Assembly (NCBI GenBank): GCA_022841625.1 | Contig: JALHRD010000010.1 | Coordinates: 91,853-155,852, forward strand | Length of the DNA: 64,000 nucleotides | Direction: 5' to 3' | Source of the DNA: Xanthobacteraceae bacterium | GTDB taxonomy: Bacteria > Pseudomonadota > Alphaproteobacteria > Rhizobiales > Xanthobacteraceae | Part shown: positions 35,855-44,527 of the stretch, piece after piece | Position numbering within the stretch: the first letter of the stretch is position 1 | Layout: each line of letters opens with the position of its first letter | Notes under the pieces: generated by a model | The model's database searches: none | What the model saw: only the letters and a program-made list of their open reading frames with translations | Told to the model about the DNA's origin: nothing | Position numbers and translations under genes: made by a program

Positions 35855-37069
35855 ATGACCCTGCAAGAACCAGCAGCACGTCCAGGGCTTTCCAACAAGG
35901 CCAAGGAGTTGATGGAGCAGATCAACGCCGACGCCGGCAAGGACAATATCTGGATCCGCACCCAGATGAACGCGCCGGCGCAACGCCCGTGGTTCACCGA
36001 CACCGGCGGCGCCACCGGAACCGGCGCAATGGCCTCGGGCCGGGTCGCCGCCAACCAGATGAAGAGCGCCGCCTATCGCTGGCGCTGGAAGGACTACAAG
36101 TCCTATCTCGAACGCCTCTCCACCATCGCCGCGAAGGCCGACGTGCCGCCGATCGAATTCGCCGACCGGCAGTCGATCCTGCTCACCAATCCCGGCCTCA
36201 ACGGCCGCTTGCAGGTGACCAACACCATCCGCTGCGCGATCTCGATCTACAATCCCGGCGACATCGCGCCCGCGCATGTGCATAGCCCAAACGCCAGCCG
36301 CACCATCCTGTCCGACAAGGGTGGCTACACCAATGTCGAGGGCGAGCGCTGCGAAGCCCACCGCGGCGACATCATCCTGACGCCGAACGGCACCTGGCAC
36401 GACCACGGCAATGAAGACAAAGAGCCGGTGATCTGGATCGACATGCTGGACTGGCCGCTGATGGAGTTCCTGGATTGCGCCTGGGTCGACCAGGAATTCA
36501 AGCCCGGCATCGGCAGCAACCAGAAGAGCCAGGGCACAATTCACACCAATGGCTATTCGGAAGCGCTGTACGGCAATGGCGGGCTGGTTCCGACCTTCGT
36601 TTCGCATCAGCGTGGCTGGGGTAACGAGCCCGCGCCCTATATCCACTATCGCGGCGCCGAAATCCGTTCGGCGCTGGAGCGGCTGCGCAAGCAGGCCGGC
36701 GATCCGCACGAGGGCATTCAGATGCAGCTCGTCAACCCGGTCACCGGCAAGCCGGTGTTCGCGACGCTCAATTACCAGGCACAGCTGCTGCGCCCGGGCG
36801 AAGAGACGCTGGCCAAGCGCGAGACCTGCGGCACCTTCCATGTGGTGATCGAGGGCAAGGGCAAGACCGAGATCGGCGGCCAGACCTTCGACTGGGAGCA
36901 GAACGACATTTTCGTGGTGCCCAACTTCGTCTGGCGCAAGCACACCAACACCGGATCGGGCGACGCCATAATCTACACGGTGTCGGATTCGGCGCTGCTG
37001 CGCTCGATCGGCCAGTACCGCGCGCAAGGCAAGGACAAGGCCGGCAAGGTGATCCAGCTGGTGCAGTAG
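35855..37069 (+). CDS. Gentisate 1,2-dioxygenase-like double-cupin protein
   Basis: A 404-residue bicupin. The N-terminal cupin keeps GDO metal ligands: H141 and H143 in PAHVHSP and H182 in TWHDHGN, together with the family segments LLTNPGLNGR and EPVIWIDMLDWPLMEFLD. The C-terminal cupin spans about residues 325-390 (FHVVIEGKGKTEIGGQ, WEQNDIFVVPNFVW). These Fe(II) enzymes cleave gentisate or related hydroxybenzoates between the carboxyl- and hydroxyl-bearing carbons. AGGAGG precedes the ATG at 35855; the longer open frame is not a gene. It is the last gene before a terminator. Confidence 0.87.
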   Translation: MTLQEPAARPGLSNKAKELMEQINADAGKDNIWIRTQMNAPAQRPWFTDTGGATGTGAMASGRVAANQMKSAAYRWRWKDYKSYLERLSTIAAKADVPPIEFADRQSILLTNPGLNGRLQVTNTIRCAISIYNPGDIAPAHVHSPNASRTILSDKGGYTNVEGERCEAHRGDIILTPNGTWHDHGNEDKEPVIWIDMLDWPLMEFLDCAWVDQEFKPGIGSNQKSQGTIHTNGYSEALYGNGGLVPTFVSHQRGWGNEPAPYIHYRGAEIRSALERLRKQAGDPHEGIQMQLVNPVTGKPVFATLNYQAQLLRPGEETLAKRETCGTFHVVIEGKGKTEIGGQTFDWEQNDIFVVPNFVWRKHTNTGSGDAIIYTVSDSALLRSIGQYRAQGKDKAGKVIQLVQ

Positions 37070-37099
37070 GCTGCACCACGCAAGTTGCAAGTGAAATTG

Positions 37100-37133
37100 A
37101 AAGCGCCGCCCTTTCGGGCGGCGCTTTTATTTT
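37100..37133 (+). terminator. Rho-independent terminator after the dioxygenase gene
   Basis: A perfect 12-base stem aaagcgccgccc (37100-37111) and gggcggcgcttt (37116-37127) with a tttc loop, followed by tattttg. It sits 31 bases after the dioxygenase stop and 70 bases before the convergent FAH gene, and could serve both strands. Confidence 0.93.
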
Positions 37134-37203
37134 GAGCGACATGATTTTTTGGCGTCCCGCTCCGCCCTCGCCCTGAGGCCGAGCAAGATCGCGCCGCGAT
37201 AAT

Positions 37204-38049
37204 TTATTTCTCGTCAGCAATCTTATTGCGCAGCGTGCCGATGCCCGAGATTTCGATTTCCAAAACATCGCCGGCCTTCATCCAGACCGGCGGATTCTGC
37301 TTGGCGCCGATGCCGTCGGGCGTGCCGGTGGCGATGATGTCGCCCGGCGACAGCGGCGTGAACACCGAACAGAATTCGATGATCGCCGGAATCGAATGGA
37401 TCAGCATGTCGGTGCCGGAACGCTGCATTTCCTTGCCGTTGAGCCGCGTTAGCAGCGTGAGCTTGGTCGGGTCGGGAATTTCGTCGGCGGTTACCAGCCA
37501 CGGTCCGAGCGGGCTGGTGGCGAGGAAGTTCTTGCTGGCAACCAGCGAGTATTTGGTGAAGTCGCGCACCGAACCGTCGCAGAAACAGGCATAGCCCGCG
37601 ACATGGCTGAGCGCGTCGGCGGCCTTGATGTGACGGCCGCCCTTGCCGATCACCAGCGCGAGTTCGCCCTCGAAGTCGAAGCTGGTCGAGACCTTCGGCC
37701 GCAGCATCTCGCCTTCATGTGCGACCAGGGTGTTGACGAACTTGGTGAAGATGTTCGGCAGCTTGGGCGCTTCGGTGCCGTGCTCGGCGGCGTGGGATTT
37801 GTAATTGATGCCGACGCAGAGGATTTTTTCCGGGTTTGGAATCGTCGGCAGGAATTTCAACCCCGCGAGCTTCTGATCGGGCGTGGCGCTTTGCGCCAAC
37901 CGCTTCATTTCCTCGATCGCGCCACCGGCAATGGCATCGCGCAGCGTGGCATAGCGACCGCCGAGCTTGTCGTTCAGAGTGACAACGCCGTCGCCGACCA
38001 CCGCGCCGAAGCTCGGTTTGCCGTTGGCGATATAGCTTGCGAGTTTCAT
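37204..38049 (-). CDS. Fumarylacetoacetate hydrolase family protein
   Basis: A 281-residue FAH-fold enzyme with KILCVGINYKSHAAEHG, the metal motif in STSFDFEGELALVIGKGGRHI, CFCDGSVRDFTKYSLVASKNF and GDIIATGTPDGIGAKQNPPVWM. Members cleave carbon-carbon bonds in ring-cleavage products such as acylpyruvates. It is the last gene of a minus-strand operon facing the dioxygenase gene, a natural partner for a gentisate-type product (maleyl- or fumarylpyruvate). GAGGA precedes the ATG. Confidence 0.92.
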   Translation of the reverse strand: MKLASYIANGKPSFGAVVGDGVVTLNDKLGGRYATLRDAIAGGAIEEMKRLAQSATPDQKLAGLKFLPTIPNPEKILCVGINYKSHAAEHGTEAPKLPNIFTKFVNTLVAHEGEMLRPKVSTSFDFEGELALVIGKGGRHIKAADALSHVAGYACFCDGSVRDFTKYSLVASKNFLATSPLGPWLVTADEIPDPTKLTLLTRLNGKEMQRSGTDMLIHSIPAIIEFCSVFTPLSPGDIIATGTPDGIGAKQNPPVWMKAGDVLEIEISGIGTLRNKIADEK

Positions 38050-38068
38050 CGATGGTTCCTCAGAGAAG

Positions 38069-38167
38069 GCGAATAGTGAGTAGCGAATAGTGAGTAGTGA
38101 GTAGTGAATAGCGAATAGAAAAAAGCGATCCGCTTCTCTATTCGCTACTCCCTATTCGCTATTCGCT
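38069..38167. repeat. Second heptamer repeat array in inverted arrangement
   Basis: Units of GAATAGT/GAGTAGT/GAATAGC (38069-38118) face the complementary units (38137-38167) across an aaaaaagcgatccgctt spacer. Same family as 20535-20660. It lies between two co-directional genes; the last residues (RIANRE) and TAG stop of the class II aldolase gene are encoded by the repeat. Confidence 0.9.
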
Positions 38168-38954
38168 CCCACTTATGATCGTGCTTGTGATCGTGCACAT
38201 GCACCGGGCCGCCGTCCGGCCGCGACAACAAATGTCCGCAGCCGGCCTTGTTGGCCCAATACTCCCAGGCCCGCCAGGTCTCATTTGAATAGGGGCTGTA
38301 GCCGCGATTGCGGGCGTCGATCTCGCCTTGCCGCAGATATTTGATATCGCCGCCGAGCTGCTTGGCGCGCATCAGCGCGCGCGCATTGCGCGGCAGATAG
38401 ACCGATACCCGCACCACCTCGATCAGCGAGCGCGCCGCCGAGGCAAAGCCATGACCGCGCATCAGCGCGACCGGATTGCCGGCCATTGTCTTCGCCAGAT
38501 CGCGGCCATGGTCCATATTGGTGACCAGGAGGTTGGTGTCGCCGAATTTGTCAGCGATATCCCACACCGGCACGTTCGGACCGATGAAGCTGCCGGAATG
38601 GATCACCGGCTTGAGCGGCGTGCCCGAAGCGATGCCGAACGGCAGAATATCCTCGGCATGCGCATGCACCACCGCATTGATGTCCGGATTGGCTTCCAGG
38701 ATCGCCGCGTGAATGAAGCGCTCGAGATAAAGCGAGCGCTTCTCGTCCTTGTTGACCGGCTGACCGTCGAGCCCGAGTTCGACAATGTCTTCCTTCTCGA
38801 TCAGTTCAGGCGCGAGCGAGCGCGACAGAAAGAAGTGCTTCGGGTTGTCGGGATGCCGGACGCTGACATGGCCGTAGGCGTCGACCACATCCTCCTTGGC
38901 GAGAATGCGGTTGGCGATGACGAGATCCTTGATAAGGGCGTCGAGATTGGACAT
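38145..38954 (-). CDS. Class II aldolase/adducin family protein
   Basis: A 269-residue metal-dependent aldolase/decarboxylase-like protein. The metal-binding pattern is visible as YGHVSVRHP, VVHAHAEDILPFGIASG (HAH) and MRGHGFASAARSL. The enzyme splits or decarboxylates hydroxylated keto acids. The tail is histidine-rich (HVHDHKHDHKWER) and then runs into the heptamer repeat. The open frame extends 36 codons upstream, but that part is translation of a REP-like element, so ATG 38954 was used. It follows the decarboxylase-like gene within the operon. Confidence 0.87.
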   Translation of the reverse strand: MSNLDALIKDLVIANRILAKEDVVDAYGHVSVRHPDNPKHFFLSRSLAPELIEKEDIVELGLDGQPVNKDEKRSLYLERFIHAAILEANPDINAVVHAHAEDILPFGIASGTPLKPVIHSGSFIGPNVPVWDIADKFGDTNLLVTNMDHGRDLAKTMAGNPVALMRGHGFASAARSLIEVVRVSVYLPRNARALMRAKQLGGDIKYLRQGEIDARNRGYSPYSNETWRAWEYWANKAGCGHLLSRPDGGPVHVHDHKHDHKWERIANRE

Positions 38955-38970
38955 TTTGTATGCTCCATCC

Positions 38971-39067
38971 TCGTCATGGCCGGGCTTGTCCCGGCCATCC
39001 ACGTCTTGCTTGCGCAACGATACGACAAGGAAGGCGTGGATGCCCGGCATAAGGCCGGGCATGACGA
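38971..39067. repeat. REP-like element
   Basis: Two hairpins, atggccgggcttgtcccggc type (38976-38998) and atgcccggcataaggccgggc type (39040-39062), lie inside outer arms ending in tcgtcatg and catgacga. The same element appears in part at 41075 and in full at 47057. It separates two operon genes. Confidence 0.88.
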
Positions 39068-39077
39068 CCAGTTGTGA

Positions 39078-40064
39078 TCAGTGTTCGCCCCAGATCGGGC
39101 AAAACAATTCTTCAAGCTTGGGCTTCCAATCGGTGAGGTGCTGGTCCTGGAGATATTGCACCAGCGCTTCCAGCGTCGGGCGGTTCGCCTCGACGCCATA
39201 GGGCCACGGATCGCCACCGAAATATTCGTGGATCTCATCGATATCGCGCGGTAGCCACGGCATCATATAACGTAGCGCGCGTTGATTATACATGCGCTCA
39301 AGCGCAATTTCCTTGGCGCGCTGGAACGCATTGAACAGGCTGGTCGCCACGAACGGGTATTTCTCATAGACCGACTTCTTGATCGCGACCAAATGCATGA
39401 TCGGATAGATCTTGGTGCGCTTATAGTGGTCGCGCTCGCGCTCGACGAAGTCGGGAAACAGCCGTGCGATATCGGGATTGGTGCGGAACGATTCCGGCAT
39501 GGCAGTGCCGATGGTGGCGTCGATCGCGCCCGTCTGGATCAGATCGTCGAGCGATTTGTTGGGCGGCCCCTGCTCGATCTTCACCGGCTTGAGCAAGGGC
39601 AGCACGGTCGGCGAGCCATGCGCGCCGGCGGTGTTGATCGCGCCCTGCACCCAGGTGCATTTCGAAAAATCGACGCCGTGATCGTGTTGCAGGATGCCGC
39701 GGATGAAGATCGCGGCGGTCATGGTGTAGAGCGCGACCCCGATGCGCTTGCCTTCGAGATCCTTCGGCTTGACGATGCCAGACTTCTTGTTGATGCCGAT
39801 GAAACTGTGCCGGAAACAGCGCGACGGAAACACCGGGATGGCGACGAAATTGCATTTCTTGTTGGCGTAGCGCTGGACGTATTCGGAACTCGAATACTCG
39901 GCGACATCGAATTCCTCGCCGCCCGACATGCGGTCGAAAATCGGGCGCGGCTGCTCGATCCGGATGAAATTGAGATCGATGCCGTCCGGCTTCACTTCGC
40001 CGGTATAGATCGGCTGCATGCGGTCATATAACGCGGACGCAAACGTAAGCTGCAGATTAGCCAT
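39078..40064 (-). CDS. 4,5-dihydroxyphthalate decarboxylase-like / solute-binding fold protein
   Basis: A 328-residue protein without a signal peptide. The opening LQLTFASALYDRMQPIYTGEVKPDGIDLNFI and EFDVAEYSSSEYVQRYANK match proteins annotated as 4,5-dihydroxyphthalate decarboxylase, which have the fold of periplasmic binding proteins. LEGKRIGVALYTMTAAIFIRGILQHDHGVD continues this. It could decarboxylate an aromatic acid or simply bind one. It is co-directional with the FAH and aldolase genes, consistent with an aromatic pathway. Confidence 0.78.
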   Translation of the reverse strand: MANLQLTFASALYDRMQPIYTGEVKPDGIDLNFIRIEQPRPIFDRMSGGEEFDVAEYSSSEYVQRYANKKCNFVAIPVFPSRCFRHSFIGINKKSGIVKPKDLEGKRIGVALYTMTAAIFIRGILQHDHGVDFSKCTWVQGAINTAGAHGSPTVLPLLKPVKIEQGPPNKSLDDLIQTGAIDATIGTAMPESFRTNPDIARLFPDFVERERDHYKRTKIYPIMHLVAIKKSVYEKYPFVATSLFNAFQRAKEIALERMYNQRALRYMMPWLPRDIDEIHEYFGGDPWPYGVEANRPTLEALVQYLQDQHLTDWKPKLEELFCPIWGEH

Positions 40065-40134
40065 TGTTGTCAGAACCCCCGGTATCTATTCAGTAATTGT
40101 TGGGTAGCACGCCCGAGATGCGGAGGGAAATGCC

Positions 40135-41004
40135 CTACGCTTCGTCCGCCACGCTGTTGCGCAGCACACCGATTTCCGGCACCACGACCTCGACCACATC
40201 GCCCGGCTTGAGCCAGGCCGGCGGCTTCTGATGGCCGCCGGCGCCGGTCGGCGTGCCGGTCCAGATCAGGTCGCCGGGCTTCAGCGTCGCAAAGGTTGAA
40301 ATGTAGTTGATCAGCCAGGCAAAGCCCCAGGTCAGCCGGTCGGTGGTGTCGTCCTGCCGCAACGCGCCGTTGACCTTGGTGGTGACGCGCAGCGGCTTGC
40401 CGGGATCGAGTTCGTCCGACGGCACAATCCAGGGACCCAGGCTGCCGGAATTGTCGAAATTCTTGCCCTGCGTGACATTGAGCGTGCCGTGCCGCAGCCA
40501 GTCGCGCACGCTACCCTCATTCCCGAGCGTGAGCCCGCCGATATGCGCCAGCGCCCGTTCTTGCGGGATGTGCCGGCCTTGCTTGCCGATCACCAGGACG
40601 ATTTCGCCCTCATAGTCGAACTGCTCCGACACCTTAGGCCGCATGATCGGCTGCTCGCTGCCGACCAGCGAGGTCGGAAACCGGCAGAACAGGTTCGGGT
40701 ATTTGTTGGGCGCCTGCACCGCGCCGCCTTTGTACTCAGCGCCGCGATCCGGATAATTGATGCCGACGCAGATGATCTTTTCCGGCGCGGTGATCGGCGG
40801 CAGCAGCGTGACGTCCTTGAGCGCATAATCGGCGGTGGCCGCGGCCGCCGCCCGCGCCTCGCCCACCGCCTGCGCCTGGAACACATCGCGCAGGGTCGGA
40901 TATTGCGTGAGCCGCTTGCCGAGATCGACAATACCGCCCTCGGTGACCGCGCCGTAACTCACGCGGCCATTGGCCCGAAACGATGCCAAACGCAACGACG
41001 CCAT
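40135..41004 (-). CDS. Fumarylacetoacetate hydrolase family protein, second copy
   Basis: A 289-residue FAH-fold protein paralogous to 37204-38049: KIICVGINYPDRGAEYKG, VSEQFDYEGEIVLVIGKQGRHIP, GNEGSVRDWLRHGTLNVTQGKNF and GDLIWTGTPTGAGGHQKPPAWL. It opens the minus-strand operon. The ATG at 41004 gives MASLRLASFRANGRVSYG, a normal start; 30 further upstream codons are non-family sequence. Two FAH enzymes in one unit suggest two ring-cleavage products or sequential steps. Confidence 0.9.
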   Translation of the reverse strand: MASLRLASFRANGRVSYGAVTEGGIVDLGKRLTQYPTLRDVFQAQAVGEARAAAAATADYALKDVTLLPPITAPEKIICVGINYPDRGAEYKGGAVQAPNKYPNLFCRFPTSLVGSEQPIMRPKVSEQFDYEGEIVLVIGKQGRHIPQERALAHIGGLTLGNEGSVRDWLRHGTLNVTQGKNFDNSGSLGPWIVPSDELDPGKPLRVTTKVNGALRQDDTTDRLTWGFAWLINYISTFATLKPGDLIWTGTPTGAGGHQKPPAWLKPGDVVEVVVPEIGVLRNSVADEA

Positions 41005-41074
41005 GCCCCAAGATCCTCCGCCATGGCCGAGCTTTGCCCCGGCCCTCTCCGACTTATTGCGACGGTTGTTATTA

Positions 41075-41110
41075 GACAAGGATGCCCGGCACAAGGCCGG
41101 GCGTGACGAA
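41075..41110. repeat. Half REP-like element
   Basis: The sequence gacaaggatgcccggcac and the following ccgggcgtgacgaag form one hairpin of the larger element at 38971-39067. It lies in the divergent region between the FAH and cupin genes. Confidence 0.7.
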
Positions 41111-41200
41111 GGCGAGCGCTGCGCCCGCTACGTCAACCGCGCTTGCGATTGACCCCCGGCCCTGTAAAAAGGCCCCGAGCGCACCACCAAGGAGCCAGCA

Positions 41201-42262
41201 ATGACCAAAGTCCGCGAGTTCATGACCGGTTGGGAGAGCCCGGATATCCACCAGATGATTCCGCTGGTCTGGAGCGAACGCAACAAGGAGAACCTGCGCG
41301 GCACCGCCAAGGGCAAACGCTTCACCCCGAAGCTGCGCCCGTTCGACATGCTGGCCGACCCCAACCAGCGGCTCACAATGTTCGAAAGCGCCGATGTCCG
41401 CGTCATTGCCGAAAGCGTGACCGGAACCCAGAATTTCCGCCGCAACAGCGATTTCGACGAGGTGTTGATTCAATTCTGCGGCACCAGCCATATCGAATCC
41501 GAATTCGGCAAATTCGATCTCGCCATGGGCGATGTGCTGGTGGTTCCGGGCGGCGTGTCCTATCGCTCAACCGGCGCCAATGACTGCCTGCGCATGGTGC
41601 TCGATCTGCATGAGCCGATCTTCAAGGTGTTCAAGGACGCAGACCACACCAGCGAAACCAGCTACAGCATGAAGCGGCTCAACGGCCCGAACTGGTCAGC
41701 GCCGCCGGCGCCGCAGAATAACGCCAAGGTCATTGAGAAGCTCTACATCTGGGACGAAGATCCCGCCGACGCCACCATCATCACCCGCGACTATAGCGAT
41801 CTCGTCGGCGTATCGAGCGTCAAGTCCAAGGACAATATTGTCAAGAAAATCCGCGCCTTCGACATCTTCACCGAGATCACCGGCAAGGGACCGGGGCCTA
41901 AGATCATCGAGTCGCCGCATTGCCTGATCGATACCTACAACACCGTCGGCGACCAATGGGCGTTCCACCGCGCGCTGCGCAGCGAGGAATTCGCGCTGCA
42001 ATTCCAGGGCACCGGCGACAACATGTCGGAATATGAGCACAAGACCCCGACCAAGCCCGGCGATGTGATGCTGGTACCGATCGGCATCGGCCATTGCATC
42101 GAGAATTGCAGCAAGGACTTCCGCCGCATGGTGATCTATTCGCGCCAGCGGTTGAACGTGTTGGTGTCGCCGGCGATGCATCTTTACGACTCCACATTCG
42201 AGACCAAGGAGACCGTTCACAAGCCCGCCGCCTGGCACAAGGAAGTCGCGGCGATGGCGTAA
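41201..42262 (+). CDS. Cupin-like protein, homogentisate dioxygenase-like fold (353 aa)
   Basis: The protein (MTKVREFMTGWESPDIHQMI) seems to consist of two beta-barrel halves: FDEVLIQFCGTSHIESEFGKFDLAMGDVLVVPGGVSYRS, and later DQWAFHRALRSEEFALQFQGTGDN with PGDVMLVPIGIGHCIENCSKDFRRMVIYS. The GDVLVVPGG and GDVMLVP boxes are cupin-type, and the layout recalls homogentisate dioxygenases, but the standard histidine triad is incomplete by eye. It may be a catabolic oxygenase or isomerase. It is divergent from the FAH operon and begins after GAGCCAGCA. Confidence 0.62.
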   Translation: MTKVREFMTGWESPDIHQMIPLVWSERNKENLRGTAKGKRFTPKLRPFDMLADPNQRLTMFESADVRVIAESVTGTQNFRRNSDFDEVLIQFCGTSHIESEFGKFDLAMGDVLVVPGGVSYRSTGANDCLRMVLDLHEPIFKVFKDADHTSETSYSMKRLNGPNWSAPPAPQNNAKVIEKLYIWDEDPADATIITRDYSDLVGVSSVKSKDNIVKKIRAFDIFTEITGKGPGPKIIESPHCLIDTYNTVGDQWAFHRALRSEEFALQFQGTGDNMSEYEHKTPTKPGDVMLVPIGIGHCIENCSKDFRRMVIYSRQRLNVLVSPAMHLYDSTFETKETVHKPAAWHKEVAAMA

Positions 42263-42271
42263 TGGCTTGAC

Positions 42272-42418
42272 AAGGGTGGGCAAAGCGAAGACCCGCGCAA
42301 GCGGGGCGAAGCGTGCCCACCATGATCATGGCGAGCGTCGCAACACCGCTGGTGGGCACGGCGCTGCGGCGTGCAAACCGAGGGCTCTGCATGTCTGATC
42401 CGCGCCTTTGCCCACCCT
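42272..42418. repeat. Intergenic inverted repeat
   Basis: Outer arms aagggtgggcaaagc (42272-42286) and gcctttgcccaccct (42404-42418) enclose inner arms cgtgcccacc/ggtgggcacg (42311-42320, 42351-42360). It fills most of the gap between the cupin and hydrolase genes and is another palindromic repeat class of this group of genomes. Confidence 0.75.
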
Positions 42419-42438
42419 ACAGAGTCGTTGAGAAGTAG

Positions 42439-43329
42439 ATGTCCGACGCGCCCATCACTTTCACATCCAAGGGCCTTAAGCTCATTGGCAATATCCAGGT
42501 GCCGGCGGGCGTCGCGGCCGGCGACAAACGCCCGGCGGTCATCGTGCTGCATGGCTTCGGCTCGACTCGCCATGCCGGCAACGTCAAGCAGCCCTGCGCG
42601 CTGTTGGACAAGCTCGGCTATGTCACCATGCGGTTCGACATGCCGGGCTGCGGCGACAGCGAAGGCCCGCGCGGCCGGCTGATCTGCCTCGAACAGGTGC
42701 AGGCGACCAGCGATGCGCTGAGCGCGCTGGCGCAGCATCCGTCGGTCGACGGCGCGCGCATCGGCGTGCTTGGCTCAAGCTTCGGCGCGGCGGTCGCGGT
42801 CTATTGCGGCGGCATCGACCCACGCGTCGCGGCGGTGATTTCCGCCTCCGGCTGGGGCCATGGCGAACGCAAATTCCGCAAGCAGCATCCGACGCCCGAG
42901 GGCTACGCCAATTTCACCGCCATGCTGGCGCAAGGCAAGGCGCATCGCGCCCGCACCGGCGAACCCCTGATGGTGCCGCGCTATGACATCGTGCCGATCC
43001 CCGAGCATCTGCGCACGCACGTATTGCCGGGCTCGATCCAAATGTTCGAAGCCGACACCGCACAGAGCATGTTCGATTTTCAGGCCAATGACGTGGTCGG
43101 CAAGATCGCGCCGCGGCCGCTGCTGATGCTGCATTCGTCGGACGACCATGTCACGCCGGTCGAGCAGTCGATCGAGCTGTTCGAACACGCCAAGCAACCG
43201 GCCGAATTACATCTGTTCGCCGACACCGACCATTTCATGTTCGCGGAGGGCAACACCCGCGTCCATCACGTGATGCAGAATTGGCTGGCGCGCTATTTCC
43301 CGGTCGGCGCCAAGCCGGCGGCGGCCTAG
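42439..43329 (+). CDS. Alpha/beta hydrolase
   Basis: A 296-residue hydrolase of the S9/BAAT-like group: VIVLHGFGSTRHAGNVKQPCALLDKLGYVTMRFDMPGCGDSEGP, elbow GVLGSSFGAAVA, aspartate in MLHSSDDHVTP and histidine in FADTDHFMF. There is no signal peptide. It follows the cupin gene on the same strand. Substrate unknown; carboxylesterase or C-C hydrolase activity is possible. Confidence 0.85.
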   Translation: MSDAPITFTSKGLKLIGNIQVPAGVAAGDKRPAVIVLHGFGSTRHAGNVKQPCALLDKLGYVTMRFDMPGCGDSEGPRGRLICLEQVQATSDALSALAQHPSVDGARIGVLGSSFGAAVAVYCGGIDPRVAAVISASGWGHGERKFRKQHPTPEGYANFTAMLAQGKAHRARTGEPLMVPRYDIVPIPEHLRTHVLPGSIQMFEADTAQSMFDFQANDVVGKIAPRPLLMLHSSDDHVTPVEQSIELFEHAKQPAELHLFADTDHFMFAEGNTRVHHVMQNWLARYFPVGAKPAAA

Positions 43330-43417
43330 TCGACCGGCGGACAACCCCGCCACCGGCTCTTCTGCTTGACCTTGTTCCTTTTTTGTTCTTAGTCTGCCGA
43401 AACCGGCCGGAGCCCGC

Positions 43418-44527
43418 ATGCCTGCCTTTTCCCCCGCCCAGGACGCCGCCCTCAAGGCGGTCGCGGACTGGCTGAAACTCAAGCCCGGCCGCGGCCAGAC
43501 ACCGCTGATCTTCCGGCTGTTCGGCTATGCCGGCACCGGCAAGACCACGCTCGCCAAGCACATCGCCGAGGGCGTCGACGGCAAGGTCTTGTTCGCGGCC
43601 TTCACCGGCAAGGCCGCGCAGGTGATGCGCAGCAAGGGCTGCGCGGGCGCCACCACCATTCACAGCCTGATCTACCGGCCGATCGAATCCGGCGAGCAGA
43701 CCCCGAGCTTCGAATTGTGGGACGAAGCGGCCGCCTCCAAGGCCAAGCTGATCATTGTCGACGAATGCTCGATGGTCGACGCCGATCTCGGGCGCGATCT
43801 GAAATCCTTCGCCGTGCCGCTCTTGGTGCTCGGCGATCCCGCGCAACTGCCGCCGATCCAAGGCGGCGGCTATTTCACCGACGCCGAACCCGACATCATG
43901 CTCACCGAAGTGCATCGGCAGGCGCAGAGCAATCCGATCGTGCGGCTGTCGATGGATATCCGCGCCGGCAACCGGCTCACGGTCGGCGACTACGGCGAAA
44001 CCCAGGTGGTGACGCGCGACGATCTCGACCCGCAGCGCGTGCTCGACGCCGACCAGGTGCTGGTCGGCCGCAATGCGACGCGCCGCGCCTACAACACCCG
44101 CATGCGCGCGCGCCGCGGCTTCGAGGGCGAATTGCCGATCGCCGGCGACAAGCTGGTCTGCCTGCGCAACAACCGTCGCAAGGGCCTGTTCAATGGCGGG
44201 CTCTGGCTGGTCAAGGAACGGCCGCGGCCGCGCCGCCAGATCCTGACCATGCGGCTGACGCCCGACGAGGACATCAGCGCTCGCGCGGTGAAGGTCTCGG
44301 TGCGTTCGGAATGCTTCACTGGCGCGGTCGACGAATTGCCGTGGGAGCAGCGCAAGAAATTCGACGAGTTCGATTTCGGCTATGTGCTCACCGTCCACAA
44401 GGCGCAAGGCTCGCAATGGGACGACGTGGTGCTGTTCGATGAATCATTCGCCTTCCCCGATAGCCGCGACCGCTGGCTCTATACCGGCGTGACGCGCGCG
44501 GCCAAACGGCTGACAGTGGTGGTGTAG
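43418..44527 (+). CDS. RecD-like AAA ATPase / DNA helicase (SF1B)
   Basis: A 369-residue ATPase with Walker A GYAGTGKTTL near residue 45, FTGKAAQVMRSKG, Walker B LIIVDECSMVD, GDPAQLPPI, TEVHRQA, and C-terminal DFGYVLTVHKAQGSQWDDVVLF and WLYTGVTRAAKRLTVVV, i.e. the complete set of SF1 helicase motifs. It is compact and lacks the long N-terminal domain of RecD2. The last 32 bases of the gene are duplicated at 45213-45244 (one mismatch). Confidence 0.9.
   Translation: MPAFSPAQDAALKAVADWLKLKPGRGQTPLIFRLFGYAGTGKTTLAKHIAEGVDGKVLFAAFTGKAAQVMRSKGCAGATTIHSLIYRPIESGEQTPSFELWDEAAASKAKLIIVDECSMVDADLGRDLKSFAVPLLVLGDPAQLPPIQGGGYFTDAEPDIMLTEVHRQAQSNPIVRLSMDIRAGNRLTVGDYGETQVVTRDDLDPQRVLDADQVLVGRNATRRAYNTRMRARRGFEGELPIAGDKLVCLRNNRRKGLFNGGLWLVKERPRPRRQILTMRLTPDEDISARAVKVSVRSECFTGAVDELPWEQRKKFDEFDFGYVLTVHKAQGSQWDDVVLFDESFAFPDSRDRWLYTGVTRAAKRLTVVV

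Noticed and set aside
38955..39062. N-terminal extension of the class II aldolase
   Set aside because: The extra codons are translation of a REP-like element, not family sequence.
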